A stretch of DNA of 64,000 nucleotides from Amycolatopsis dendrobii (GTDB taxonomy: Bacteria; Actinomycetota; Actinomycetes; Mycobacteriales; Pseudonocardiaceae), in the NCBI RefSeq assembly GCF_014145675.1, contig NZ_JACGZW010000004.1, forward strand, positions 668,088 through 732,087. Reading direction: 5' to 3'. Both the position numbers and the translations under genes were made by a program. This document shows, piece by piece, positions 1 through 8,563 of the stretch; the stretch's first letter is position 1, and the number at the start of each line of letters is the position of its first letter. The notes beneath the pieces were generated by a model. That model had not been told where the DNA came from. It made no database searches and saw only the letters and a program-made list of their open reading frames with translations.

Positions 1-356
1 TTTCCGCCGGGCGGCAGCACGACCTCGGCGTCGGGGCCGGTCAGCGCGGAGACGAATTTCGTGAACACCGGGGGAAGGCCGTCCGGCGCGGCGAAGCCGG
101 ATTCCGCGGCGTGCGCGTCGTAGTTGAGTCCGATCGCGACGATCTGCCGCGGTTCGGGGGAGGGCGGACCCAGCTGGGCGCGGGTGAAGGCGACATCGGG
201 TTCGGCGGTGAGTTTCTCCGCCCAAACCTGGAATTCGGACCAGTTCCGGTAGACGGAACCGAGGCCGAAGAGTCCGCCCGACGCCTTGGCGACGTCGATT
301 CCCTTGTCCTCGGCGGTGAGCAGGACGGCCCGGCCGTCCACATTGGCCAGTTTCAC
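1..356 (-). CDS. Fumarylacetoacetate hydrolase (FAH) family protein, N-terminal part
   Basis: About 118 residues of a protein that runs off the left edge. The segment IVAIGLNYDAHAAESG near residue 70 matches the metal-binding GLNYxDHAxE region of the FAH superfamily, whose members hydrolyse or decarboxylate beta-diketo or 2-oxo acids. The exact substrate cannot be told. The start is a GTG at 354-356 that overlaps the TGA of the gene before it (GTGA), so translation is probably coupled to the linalool dehydratase-like gene. The catalytic C-terminal part lies outside the window. Family assignment is secure; function within the operon is inference. Confidence 0.85.
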   Translation of the reverse strand, partial: MKLANVDGRAVLLTAEDKGIDVAKASGGLFGLGSVYRNWSEFQVWAEKLTAEPDVAFTRAQLGPPSPEPRQIVAIGLNYDAHAAESGFAAPDGLPPVFTKFVSALTGPDAEVVLPPGG

Positions 357-1933
357 GGTTTCTCCTCAAAACAGAGCGTCAGATTGGTCCGCACCGGCAG
401 CGGGAGGCTGACGACGAGGTCGTTCCCCTCGCGCCGGGCACGGAGCCCCGGGGTACCCGCCCCGGCGGAATCGGCGGCGAACACGTCGTCGCGGAACAGC
501 GTCCAGGGCGCTTCGGCGTTGCCGATCCGCAGCGTCACGTCGGCGTGTTTTCCGGCGACCGGGCGCAAAGTCAGTGCCAGCAGCGATTTCTCCCGGTCGT
601 ACCAGGCTCGGAGAACCTCGGCCGGGCCGTCGATCGCGGTCACCCGGGGTTCGCGGAAATGCGCCGCGGTCCACGGGTGGTGGTACATCTTCCAGAGCCC
701 GTCCGGGACGTTCAGCCGGGCGTAGCCGAGCATCGCGTTCCCGGTCAGCCGGTCCATGAAGACCGGGTTGCCGTTCTCGTCGAACGAACGGTCCTGGCGC
801 GGGTAGAACAGCCCGCCGTTCTCCCAGGTCGGGTTCAGATAAGCGTCGGCGTAGCCGAGCAGGCCGCGGAGGTTCTCCTCGTCGCCGACCTCGGCCATGC
901 ATCCGGCGACGTAGCCGAAAGCCGGGGCGCGCCAGACGAAATCCAGGTCGCGGGTGAACTCCGGCTCGCGGCCGGCGAGGCGAGCCTTGCGGGCTTCCAG
1001 CGCCGCGGTCGGCTCGGCGAGGGTGACCAGGCCGTCCGGGGTGCGCCGGATCTCGTCGCGGATCTGGTCCGGGTAGAGCCGGTGCACCAGGTCGCGGCTC
1101 CAGGCGTTCAGGTTCAGCGCCGTCCAGGCGTTGCCGCCGCCTTCGAGCGGCATTTCCGGGCGGTTCTGCTCGACCAGCCAGAGCCGCCAGTACTCGCCGT
1201 ATTCGTTGAGGATGCCCCGTTTGTCCCACGCCGCCTGGTAGGACTGGGTGACCTCCTCGGCGACCGCCGTGCCCTTGCGCAGGTCGAGGAACCGGAACCC
1301 GAGGATCGGGAACTGGTTGCAGACGAGGAAAAGGCAGTTGGGTTCGCAGACGATGCCGTACCAGCCTTGGTCGGCCATCTGCCAGTACAGGTTGTCGGCG
1401 AGCGAGCTGAGCGAGTACTCGTAGATTTCCGTGCCGAGGCCCTGGAACAGCGGGTCCCAGCGGAAGGAAAGCGCGCCTTCGCGGTCGTACTGGTCGCTGT
1501 CGAACAGCATGCTGTGCATGCCGAGCATCGCGAAGAAGCGGCCGCTGTACATGATGTTTTCCTTGATCACCGGATCGCGCCAGCCCTCGCGCAACGCGGT
1601 GCTGTCCGGATTGTTGCGAATGCTGCCCCGGCTGGTCTCGCGCCAGTACGCCCACACTTCCGGGAGCTGCATTTTCCGGATGATCTCTTCGAAGACCGGA
1701 CGGAACGCTCCGGGAGCGGCGGGAAGATGGTGGAAATGCGCGAAACCCAGGGTGTAGGCCATTTGGGTCAGCTGGTAGCGGTAGGCGTCGGTCCATTCCT
1801 GGCCCCACAGCATGCTGCCCATGTTCGCCCACTCGTTGTCCTGCTGGGCGACGAGATTGCGCACGTGCTGGACGTGTCCCGCCTGGAAGTCGTCGAGCGC
1901 GGGGTACCCCGAGATGTCCGGTGCGGGGAGCAT
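353..1933 (-). CDS. Linalool dehydratase/isomerase-like protein
   Basis: 526 residues without signal peptide. The central segment GIVCEPNCLFLVCNQFP places Cys196 and Cys205 nine residues apart, as in the catalytic cysteine pair I recall for the Castellaniella linalool dehydratase/isomerase (about C171/C180), and His140 in GMHSMLFD sits where a conserved histidine is expected. The N-terminal EWTDAYRYQ could supply the Asp/Tyr pair. The family forms an (alpha/alpha)6 barrel and adds or removes water on allylic terpene alcohols. The ATG overlaps the stop of the SCO-like gene (ATGA) and its own TGA overlaps the GTG of the FAH-family gene. Homology is clear to me from motifs; the real substrate is unknown and a terpenoid is only one option. 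Confidence 0.75.
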   Translation of the reverse strand: MLPAPDISGYPALDDFQAGHVQHVRNLVAQQDNEWANMGSMLWGQEWTDAYRYQLTQMAYTLGFAHFHHLPAAPGAFRPVFEEIIRKMQLPEVWAYWRETSRGSIRNNPDSTALREGWRDPVIKENIMYSGRFFAMLGMHSMLFDSDQYDREGALSFRWDPLFQGLGTEIYEYSLSSLADNLYWQMADQGWYGIVCEPNCLFLVCNQFPILGFRFLDLRKGTAVAEEVTQSYQAAWDKRGILNEYGEYWRLWLVEQNRPEMPLEGGGNAWTALNLNAWSRDLVHRLYPDQIRDEIRRTPDGLVTLAEPTAALEARKARLAGREPEFTRDLDFVWRAPAFGYVAGCMAEVGDEENLRGLLGYADAYLNPTWENGGLFYPRQDRSFDENGNPVFMDRLTGNAMLGYARLNVPDGLWKMYHHPWTAAHFREPRVTAIDGPAEVLRAWYDREKSLLALTLRPVAGKHADVTLRIGNAEAPWTLFRDDVFAADSAGAGTPGLRARREGNDLVVSLPLPVRTNLTLCFEEKP

Positions 1934-2481
1934 CACCGGACCGCCAGGAATCGCTCGGCAGCGGCGGCGATGTCCTTGCTGTCCACCGTGTCCGCGAAGT
2001 GTGTGAGGTATTCGCCTTGGGGTCCCATGAGGAAGGTGAACGCGCTGTGCGGCATCCGGTAGCCGTCCGGGTCGTCCACCCGCCGGGCGTGCACGTGATA
2101 CGCCTTCTTCATCGACTCGATTTCCTCGGCGGATCCGGTGAGGCCGGTGATCCGCGGGTGCCGGGCAGCGAGAAAAGCGTGCAGGACGTCCGGGGTGTCG
2201 CGCTCCGGATCGACCGTCACGTAAAGGGCCTGCACGCGATTCCCGAGTTCGCCGAGTTTGTCGAGCACCCGGTCGATCCGGGCCAGCGCGGGCGGGCACA
2301 CGGTCTGGCAACGCGTGAAGCCGAAAAAGACGAGCAGGTATTTTCCGAAATAGGACTGCTCGGTGACCTCAGTTCCGGAATCGTCGATCAGCCGGAAATT
2401 TCCGCCGACTGTCGGAACCGGGCGCACAATCGTCGCCGAACCGGATCCGGGAGGAGTGCAGCAGGAGGAATTCATTTCCAT
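1933..2481 (-). CDS. SCO1/SenC-family thioredoxin-fold protein
   Basis: 182 residues. It carries the SCO copper-site set: C58 and C62 in FTRCQTVCP and H145 in RMPHSAFTF, on a thioredoxin-like fold (VFFGF, VTVDPERDTP). SCO proteins deliver copper to CuA sites or act as thiol oxidoreductases and are normally anchored outside the membrane. Here the N-terminus (MEMNSSCCTPPG) has no signal peptide or membrane segment, so the protein may be cytosolic and serve the enzyme next door. Its TGA overlaps the ATG of the linalool dehydratase-like gene. There is no good ribosome binding site before the ATG; a start two codons later is possible. Confidence 0.85.
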   Translation of the reverse strand: MEMNSSCCTPPGSGSATIVRPVPTVGGNFRLIDDSGTEVTEQSYFGKYLLVFFGFTRCQTVCPPALARIDRVLDKLGELGNRVQALYVTVDPERDTPDVLHAFLAARHPRITGLTGSAEEIESMKKAYHVHARRVDDPDGYRMPHSAFTFLMGPQGEYLTHFADTVDSKDIAAAAERFLAVR

Positions 2482-2536
2482 GACTCACACGCTAGGAGGC
2501 GCGGTCATGCCCGTCCAATGCCGCGTTGGCGCGCGG

Positions 2537-3478
2537 CTATGCCGGTTGGGTATAGCTGGTGATGGCGGCCCGGATCTCGGCCGCCGCCTCGTCCAGTTTC
2601 CGCATCATCAGCAGCATCGTCGGGGTGAGCTGCCTGCCCGCGGGCAGCGTGACGCCGACCGATTCCACGATGCCGAGGTCGATCGGCAGCGCGGCCAGCT
2701 CCGGTTCGGTCTCGGCGACCAGCTGCGGCATCACGACGAGCGTGTCGGTTTCCAGCGCGATGGCGCGCACGGCCAGGAACGACCCGCATTCGATGCGGTT
2801 GGCCGGGGTCGAGAGGCCGCGGCTCAGGAGATGTTCCTCCAGTTGCCGCCGCTGCGGGTTGTCGGCGGGCGGCAGCGACCAGAGCTCGCCGATCAGGTCG
2901 GCGATCGTGAGCCCCGGCCGCCGGTGCGCGGGATGCTGGCTGCGCGCGACCACGCGGGCGGGCTCGTAGTAGAGGTGGTGCTGGCGCAGCCGGTCGTTGT
3001 TCGCCGGTTCGAGCGTGCCGACCACGAGGTCGACGTCGCCCGCGAGCAGCGCCTCGTACAGCGCTTCCGGGCCGCCGTGCCGGATGACGACGGTCAGGTC
3101 GGGGGCGACAGTCTTCACTCGCGCGACCGCGCGGGGCAGCAGCACGCTCGCCCCGGCGAGGAAGGTGCCGATCGTGACGGTGCCGGCGTGGCCGTCGACC
3201 AGCTCTTCGAGATGTCGCCCGGCCTGGCGGAGTTCGGCGAGCACTGCCCGGGCGTGGTCGACGAAGACCTCGCCGAACAGCGTCGCCGTCATCCCGCGCG
3301 GGCTGCGTTCGAACAGTTCGACCTTGAGGATCGATTCGAGTTCGCGCAGCCCGCGGGTCAGCACCGGCTGGGTGATGTGCAGCCGTTCGCCCGCGGCGAC
3401 CAGCGAACCCTGTTCGGCGATCGCCACGACGTAGCGCAGATGGCGCAGCTTGAGCCTGCCGTCGGCGAGGTCGGTCAT
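2537..3478 (-). CDS. LysR-family transcriptional regulator
   Basis: 313 residues. The N-terminal winged helix-turn-helix (residues about 10-70, with LRYVVAIAEQGSLVAAGERL then ITQPVLTRGLRELE) is typical of LysR proteins and is followed by a periplasmic-binding-like effector domain (GTVTIGTFLAG onward). The sequence style resembles the GbpR/PcaQ branch that senses aromatic or sugar acids. It lies 55 bases upstream of the SCO-like gene on the same strand, so it probably regulates that operon and may be cotranscribed. No operator can be assigned in the short gap. Confidence 0.9.
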   Translation of the reverse strand: MTDLADGRLKLRHLRYVVAIAEQGSLVAAGERLHITQPVLTRGLRELESILKVELFERSPRGMTATLFGEVFVDHARAVLAELRQAGRHLEELVDGHAGTVTIGTFLAGASVLLPRAVARVKTVAPDLTVVIRHGGPEALYEALLAGDVDLVVGTLEPANNDRLRQHHLYYEPARVVARSQHPAHRRPGLTIADLIGELWSLPPADNPQRRQLEEHLLSRGLSTPANRIECGSFLAVRAIALETDTLVVMPQLVAETEPELAALPIDLGIVESVGVTLPAGRQLTPTMLLMMRKLDEAAAEIRAAITSYTQPA

Positions 3479-3523
3479 CGGGAACGCTCGGCTGTTGGCA
3501 TGCGGCCGATTCTGCCGGTCCGC

Positions 3524-4012
3524 TCAGTGGTGGCCGCCCACCGGCACGACGAAACTGACGGTTTTGCTGTCCAGGACCTTGTGCGTCGGGTCGGCCAGCC
3601 CGATCCACACCTTGTGCGGGCCGGGCGGCAGCGCCTGGATGATCAGCGGTTCGCCGCTGCCGTCGGCCCAGTGCCACGGCGCGTCGTCGACCGTGACGTG
3701 GATGTGGCCGATGCGCGGGGAGACGTCGAGCGCGGCCAGGCCGTAGACCGGGACGATGCGCAGGTTCTCCGCTCGGTAGCGCAGGACGACCAGGCCTTTG
3801 GCGAGCTGCTCCGGAAGCGGCGCGTCGACGACGAGCGCGGGCGGCGGCTGGGACGGCAGCGGCACGACGGGGGCGGGCGGCCAACCCGAAGCCGCGGCGG
3901 GCGAAGCGGCTGGAGGAGGGGCGGAGACGACCGGCGGGGCAGCGGAAGCGGAGCACGCGGTCGCCAGGAAAGCGACTGAACCGAGGATCGTGGTGCGAAG
4001 AAGATGAGGCAT
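3524..4012 (-). CDS. Secreted lipoprotein with DUF6130-like domain
   Basis: 162 residues from the chosen ATG. A short hydrophobic leader ends in the lipobox LATAC, so Cys would be lipidated. A Pro/Ala-rich linker (residues about 22-60) leads to a C-terminal beta-rich domain with IHVTVDDAPWHWAD, LPPGPHKVWIGLADPTHKVL and a terminal His pair. This pattern is the one I associate with DUF6130, a family of unknown function. Longer upstream starts exist but would bury the lipobox. No ribosome binding site is visible before the ATG. It follows the tannase gene on the same strand but a hairpin separates them. Confidence 0.7.
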   Translation of the reverse strand: MPHLLRTTILGSVAFLATACSASAAPPVVSAPPPAASPAAASGWPPAPVVPLPSQPPPALVVDAPLPEQLAKGLVVLRYRAENLRIVPVYGLAALDVSPRIGHIHVTVDDAPWHWADGSGEPLIIQALPPGPHKVWIGLADPTHKVLDSKTVSFVVPVGGHH

Positions 4013-4086
4013 AGAAGGAAAACTAGGCAGCCGTTGATCATCTTCGCGTCTGTCGGACGACCTCATCGCTGTACGTCGGGAGGGAA

Positions 4087-4123
4087 GTGCCGTGCGTGCC
4101 GCTGGGGTCGGCACGCACGGCAC
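4087..4123 (-). terminator. Hairpin after the tannase-like gene
   Basis: Perfect 14-base inverted repeat (4087-4100 and 4110-4123) with a 9-base loop, starting 4 bases after the esterase stop. No clear T-run follows, so it may act as an actinomycete-type hairpin terminator or slow exonucleases. Confidence 0.6.
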
Positions 4124-4126
4124 AGG

Positions 4127-5647
4127 TCAGCGGCAGCGGTAGCTGGACGCGACGGCGGGGTCGCCGTAGCCCTTGTACCGCGAGACCCGCGGATACGCGC
4201 ACAGGTCGCGGGTCTGCTTCCCGTCCGCGGTCGCGGCCGCCAAAGTGGCCGGGGCCTTGCCGTGTTCGACCCAGTCGACCAGCGCGCCGAGCGGGTTCGT
4301 GGGCGTCGCCCCCGTCCCGCCGCCGCAGTGTTCGACGCCGGGGGCCAGGAAAAGCCGGTAGAAGTCGTTCACCCGGTGGGAGCCGCCCATCGCCCGTTCG
4401 ACCTCGGCGCGGTAGCGCAGGGTGCCGCCCGGCGGGATGAGCTGGTCGTCCGTGCCGACGAAGGTCAGCAGCTTGCCGCCGGTCCGGCGGAAGGCCGACA
4501 GGTCCGGGTCGGCGGTGCCGATGACGTCGTCGTACTCGCGCACCGACTGGCGGAACACCTGGGCGAACTGGGAGTAGCTGAGCTTCGAAACGTCGAAATC
4601 GGCCTGTTTGGCCAGGAACGACTGGACCCATTTGACCGCGACCGGGAACCCGGTGGCGTACGGGCTGTCACCGGTTCCGGCCAGCCAGGTGAAATCGGCG
4701 CCCTTCGGGAGGCCGTCCCACAGCTTCCGGCCGCGTTCGTCGGTCGGTCCGGCCCAGATCTTGCGCATGACGTCGGCGTCCTTCGCGGTGACGGCGATTT
4801 CCTTGCCGTCGCAGAGCACCTTCGTGCCGATCAGGGACCGCGGGTCGTAGCTGCATTCGTCCGGCCGGTCGACGATGCCGTCGCGGACGCCGTCGTTCGC
4901 GTCGCATGCCTTGACCGCGGCCTGCCGGAACGCGGTGAAGACGCAGGCGCTCGGGAAGTCGTGCTCCTGGTTCATCACGATCTGCGGCCAGAGCGTCGCG
5001 ACCGCGAACTGCGTCCAGTGGACCGCGGGCGCGTTCGCCAGGATGCCGTCGAAGTCGCCGGGGTAGTTCTGCGCCTCGGAATAGCCCTGGCGGCCGCCGG
5101 TCGAGCAGCCGTTCCAGTACGAGTAGGTCACCGGCCGGTGGTAAAACCGCTGCGTGACGTCCTTGCCGATCAGCGCGGCCTCGTGCACCGAGCGGGTGGC
5201 GAAGTTCGTCAGCAGCGGCCGGTTGACCTTGCCGGGCGCGGTCAGCGCCCACGAGGTGTCGAGCCCGGTCAGGACGCCGGCGTCGGTGGTCACGCCCGCG
5301 TAGCCGTCCTTGGCGGCCTGGGCCAGCGGCGCGCCGAAGTCCCCGGCGGCGTACGCGCTTCCGCCGACCGCCTGGAGCCGTCCGGTCCAGCCCGTCTGCG
5401 GCAGGGCCACCCCGACCTTGACGTGGTCATCGGCCCCGGGATGGGTCAGCGTGACGGTGATTTCGCAGTAGCCGGGCTTCGGTTCGGCCTGGACCGATTC
5501 GATCTTCGCGCCGCTGGGCGCGGTGACCGGCACGGTGGCGCAGGCGGTGGTTTCGGCCGCGGCGGCGCTGGGCGCGAGCTGGGTGACGGTGGTCACCAGC
5601 AGCGCCGCGAGCGGCAACGCCGGGAGAAGTGTTCGGGTGCGTCTCAT
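4127..5647 (-). CDS. Secreted tannase/feruloyl esterase family protein
   Basis: 506 residues with a Sec-type signal peptide (MRRTRTLLPALPLAALL to SAAAAE). The nucleophile sits in NGCSTGGRQG, the G-C-S-T-G-G-R-Q motif of the tannase/feruloyl esterase family; an acidic loop with DANDGVRDGIVD (the calcium-binding lid region) and the late GVEHCGGG histidine are also present. Members hydrolyse ester bonds of galloyl or feruloyl groups, for example plant cell-wall cross-links. Length fits the family. It is transcribed divergently from a LAL regulator 113 bases away, which may control it. The exact ester substrate cannot be read from sequence. Confidence 0.9.
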   Translation of the reverse strand: MRRTRTLLPALPLAALLVTTVTQLAPSAAAAETTACATVPVTAPSGAKIESVQAEPKPGYCEITVTLTHPGADDHVKVGVALPQTGWTGRLQAVGGSAYAAGDFGAPLAQAAKDGYAGVTTDAGVLTGLDTSWALTAPGKVNRPLLTNFATRSVHEAALIGKDVTQRFYHRPVTYSYWNGCSTGGRQGYSEAQNYPGDFDGILANAPAVHWTQFAVATLWPQIVMNQEHDFPSACVFTAFRQAAVKACDANDGVRDGIVDRPDECSYDPRSLIGTKVLCDGKEIAVTAKDADVMRKIWAGPTDERGRKLWDGLPKGADFTWLAGTGDSPYATGFPVAVKWVQSFLAKQADFDVSKLSYSQFAQVFRQSVREYDDVIGTADPDLSAFRRTGGKLLTFVGTDDQLIPPGGTLRYRAEVERAMGGSHRVNDFYRLFLAPGVEHCGGGTGATPTNPLGALVDWVEHGKAPATLAAATADGKQTRDLCAYPRVSRYKGYGDPAVASSYRCR

Positions 5648-5760
5648 CGCTTTCCTTTGTGGAGGGTCGCTTTCGCCCGAAACTAAGGCGTTCGCCGCGG
5701 CCTTCGCGCCCGTCGGACGACGCCGTTGACGTACGTCGTCTCGCGGTATCGTCAGGGATC

Positions 5761-8472
5761 ATGACGCTGCACGGACGGGACGCCGAGCTCAAGGAGCTGA
5801 CCGAGCTGGTGGACGGCCCGGAAGGACGCGTCGGCGTCCTCGTCTGGGGCGAGGCGGGCATCGGGAAGTCCGCGCTCGTCGCCGCGGCGGCCGCGGCTGC
5901 TTCGGTCGCGGGGACGCGGGTGCTGCGGACGACCGGCGCCGAGGCCGAGCAGGACCTCGCGTACGCCGGGCTGCACCAGCTGCTGCATCCGGTCCGCGCG
6001 GGTGTCGCCGGGCTGCCCGCGCCGCAACGGACGGCGCTGGAGACCGCGCTCGGGCTCGCCGAGGGGCCGGAACCCAGCGCGTACCTGGTCGGGCTCGCCG
6101 CGCTGACGCTGCTGGCCGACACTGCCGCTGCCAAGCCGGTGCTGGTCATCGCCGAGGATGCCCACTGGCTCGATCGCGCCAGCGCGGACGTCCTGGCTTT
6201 CGTCGCCCGGCGGATCGAGACCGAACCGGTCGCGCTGCTCGTGACGCTCCGGGACGGATCCGGCCCGCTGCTCGACGCCGGGCTCGCCCCGATGCCGCTC
6301 GACCGCCTCCCCGACGACGCCGCCGCGGAACTGCTGGACTCGGTCGCGCCGAGGCTCGACCCGATGGTCCGTACCCGGCTGCTCGCCGAATCCGCGGGCC
6401 ATCCGCTCGCGCTGACCGAGCTTCCGGCGGCGGTGGCCGACCTCGACGTGCTCGATCCGGTCCTGCCGCTGACCGAACGGCTCGAGCGGACGTTCGCCTC
6501 CCGGGTCGCGACGCTGCCCCAAGCCACCCGCGCCGCGCTGCTGGTCGCGGCGCTCAACGAAACCGGCTCGATCGCCGAAACCCTTGCCGCGACGGGGGTT
6601 GTGCTCGGTACGCCGGTCGAGCCCGACGTGCTGAGCCCCGCGGTCGACGCCCGGCTGGTCGAGTTCGCGGTCGGCTGCGTGAGCTTCCGGCATCCGCTGA
6701 TGCGGTCGGCCATTCCCGCCGCGGCGACGCTCGGCGACCGGCGGCGGGCGCAGCTCGCGTTGGCCGAGACGGTGCGTGAACAGCCGGATCGGCGTGCTTG
6801 GCACCAAGCCCGGGCGGCCGCCGGTCCGGACGAAACCGTGGCCGCGGCCTTGGAAACGGCCGCCGACCGAGCGCGGCGGCGAGGCGGGGCCGCGGCGGCG
6901 ATCGCGGCGCTGGAGCAGGCGGCGCGGCTCAGCGAAGACCCGGACGCGCGGGCGGATCGGTGGCTGCGGGCCGCCGAGCTGGCGGTCGAATCCGGTCGCC
7001 GCGAAACCGCCGAACGGCTGGTGCGCGAAGCCCGGAACGGGCCGCTTTCCGCGCGCCGGAAAGCGACCGCGAGCCAGTTGCTCAGCGGTTTCGAGGACGG
7101 CGTCCGCGAGGATCCCGCCCGGATCGGGGAGCTGGCGGCGCTCGCCGAATCCGTCGCCGCGGACGGTCAGGACGACGCGGCGACGCGGATCCTGTGGGGC
7201 GCGGCGATGCGGTGTTTCTGGGCCGAACCCGGCGCGACAGCTCGCCGGACGCTCCTGGATGTCGCGGCCGGCCTGCCGATTTCAGACGACGACCCGCGCC
7301 TGATCGCGGTCGCCGCGTACGTCGCGCCGTTCGAACGCGGCACCGCAGTGCTGGAGCAGCTTCGGGTGCTCGCGGGCGCGACCGGAGCCGATCCGGAAAC
7401 CGACCGGTACCTGGGCAGCGCGTCCTTGCAGGTAGGCGCTTTCGACCTGGCCGCCCGCTTCTCGACCGCCGCGGTGCCGGGCCTGCGAGCGCAGGGCAGG
7501 CTCGGGTTGCTGCCGCGGGCGCTGGCCGTCCAGGCGTGGAGCCGGGTCCGGCTCGGCGACCTGGCTGGTGCGGCGCCGTCCGCCGCGGAGGCGGTCCGGC
7601 TCGCCCAGGAGACCGGGCAGCCGTTCATGGGCGGGCTGGCGCTGGCGGTCCAAGCCGAGATCGCCGCGCTTCGCGGTGACCACAAGCAGGCCAGCGCGCT
7701 CGCCGACGAGGCCGAACGCGCCGGGCTCGCCGCCGGTGCGCGTCCGGTGCTGGCCACGGTCCAGCTCGCGCGCGGGATCGTGGCGTCGAGCGAAGGCCGG
7801 TACGAGGACGCGTTCGCCGACCTGCGCCGGTTGCTCGACCCCGCCGATCCGGCTTACCAGCTGGCCCTGCGCGCCTACTGCGTCACGGAGCTGACCGAAG
7901 CCGCCGTCCGGGCCGGGCAAACCGGCGCGATGCGCGAAATCCTGGCCGAGCTGGAGCCGTTGGGCGCCGTGTCCGAGGCACCGGCGCTGCACATCGGGCT
8001 GCGGTACGCGCGTGCGGTGCTGGCACCGAAGGAAACCGCCGAAGACCTGTTCACCGCGGCATCGCAAGCAGACCTGAGCGGATGGCCTGCCGAACGCGGG
8101 CGGATCCACCTGGCGTTCGGCGAGTGGCTGCGGCGGCAGCGCCGGGTCGTCGAATCGCGGGCGCACCTGCGTACCGCGCGGGAGACCTTCGACGCACTCG
8201 GCCTGACGGCGTGGGCCGAGCGGGCGCGGCGCGAGTTGCGCAGTGCGGGGGAGTCGAGCCCGAACCGGAGCCCGGACGCCCGCGACAAGCTGACCCCGCA
8301 CGAGCTGAGCATCGCGCAGCTGGCCGCCGAGGGGCTGACGAACCGCGAGATCGGGCAGCGGCTCTATCTTTCGCACCGGACCGTCGGGACTCACCTGCAC
8401 CGGATCTTCCCGAAGCTCGGCGTGAGCTCCCGCGCTGAGCTGGCCGACGCGGTGCAGGCCCTCGGCGACTGA
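5761..8472 (+). CDS. LAL-type large LuxR-family ATPase regulator
   Basis: 903 residues. An N-terminal AAA-like STAND ATPase starts with Walker A GEAGIGKS (residues 30-37) and has Walker B VLVIAEDAHWLD. A long alpha-helical repeat region follows (TPR-like, residues about 380-820). A C-terminal LuxR helix-turn-helix is seen in LTPHELSIAQLAAEGLTNRE. This is the LAL architecture of MalT-like activators that sense small ligands and activate transcription. A longer open frame exists upstream, but the ATG at 5761 places GRDAEL at the N-terminus as usual. Divergent from the tannase-like gene, so esterase control is likely but unproven. Confidence 0.9.
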   Translation: MTLHGRDAELKELTELVDGPEGRVGVLVWGEAGIGKSALVAAAAAAASVAGTRVLRTTGAEAEQDLAYAGLHQLLHPVRAGVAGLPAPQRTALETALGLAEGPEPSAYLVGLAALTLLADTAAAKPVLVIAEDAHWLDRASADVLAFVARRIETEPVALLVTLRDGSGPLLDAGLAPMPLDRLPDDAAAELLDSVAPRLDPMVRTRLLAESAGHPLALTELPAAVADLDVLDPVLPLTERLERTFASRVATLPQATRAALLVAALNETGSIAETLAATGVVLGTPVEPDVLSPAVDARLVEFAVGCVSFRHPLMRSAIPAAATLGDRRRAQLALAETVREQPDRRAWHQARAAAGPDETVAAALETAADRARRRGGAAAAIAALEQAARLSEDPDARADRWLRAAELAVESGRRETAERLVREARNGPLSARRKATASQLLSGFEDGVREDPARIGELAALAESVAADGQDDAATRILWGAAMRCFWAEPGATARRTLLDVAAGLPISDDDPRLIAVAAYVAPFERGTAVLEQLRVLAGATGADPETDRYLGSASLQVGAFDLAARFSTAAVPGLRAQGRLGLLPRALAVQAWSRVRLGDLAGAAPSAAEAVRLAQETGQPFMGGLALAVQAEIAALRGDHKQASALADEAERAGLAAGARPVLATVQLARGIVASSEGRYEDAFADLRRLLDPADPAYQLALRAYCVTELTEAAVRAGQTGAMREILAELEPLGAVSEAPALHIGLRYARAVLAPKETAEDLFTAASQADLSGWPAERGRIHLAFGEWLRRQRRVVESRAHLRTARETFDALGLTAWAERARRELRSAGESSPNRSPDARDKLTPHELSIAQLAAEGLTNREIGQRLYLSHRTVGTHLHRIFPKLGVSSRAELADAVQALGD

Positions 8473-8563
8473 CTTACCCCGGTTGCGTCATCCGACGGGC
8501 GCGGGCGGCGGCCGGGCTCCTTAGCGTCGAGGCCGTCCCACGGTCTCGCGCACAGGAGTTCAG

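Noticed and set aside
2363..5686. Long open frames on the plus strand opposite the LysR and tannase-like genes
   Set aside because: They are rich in Arg, Gly, Asp and Val without domains, as expected from antisense frames in GC-rich DNA; the minus-strand genes have clear motifs.
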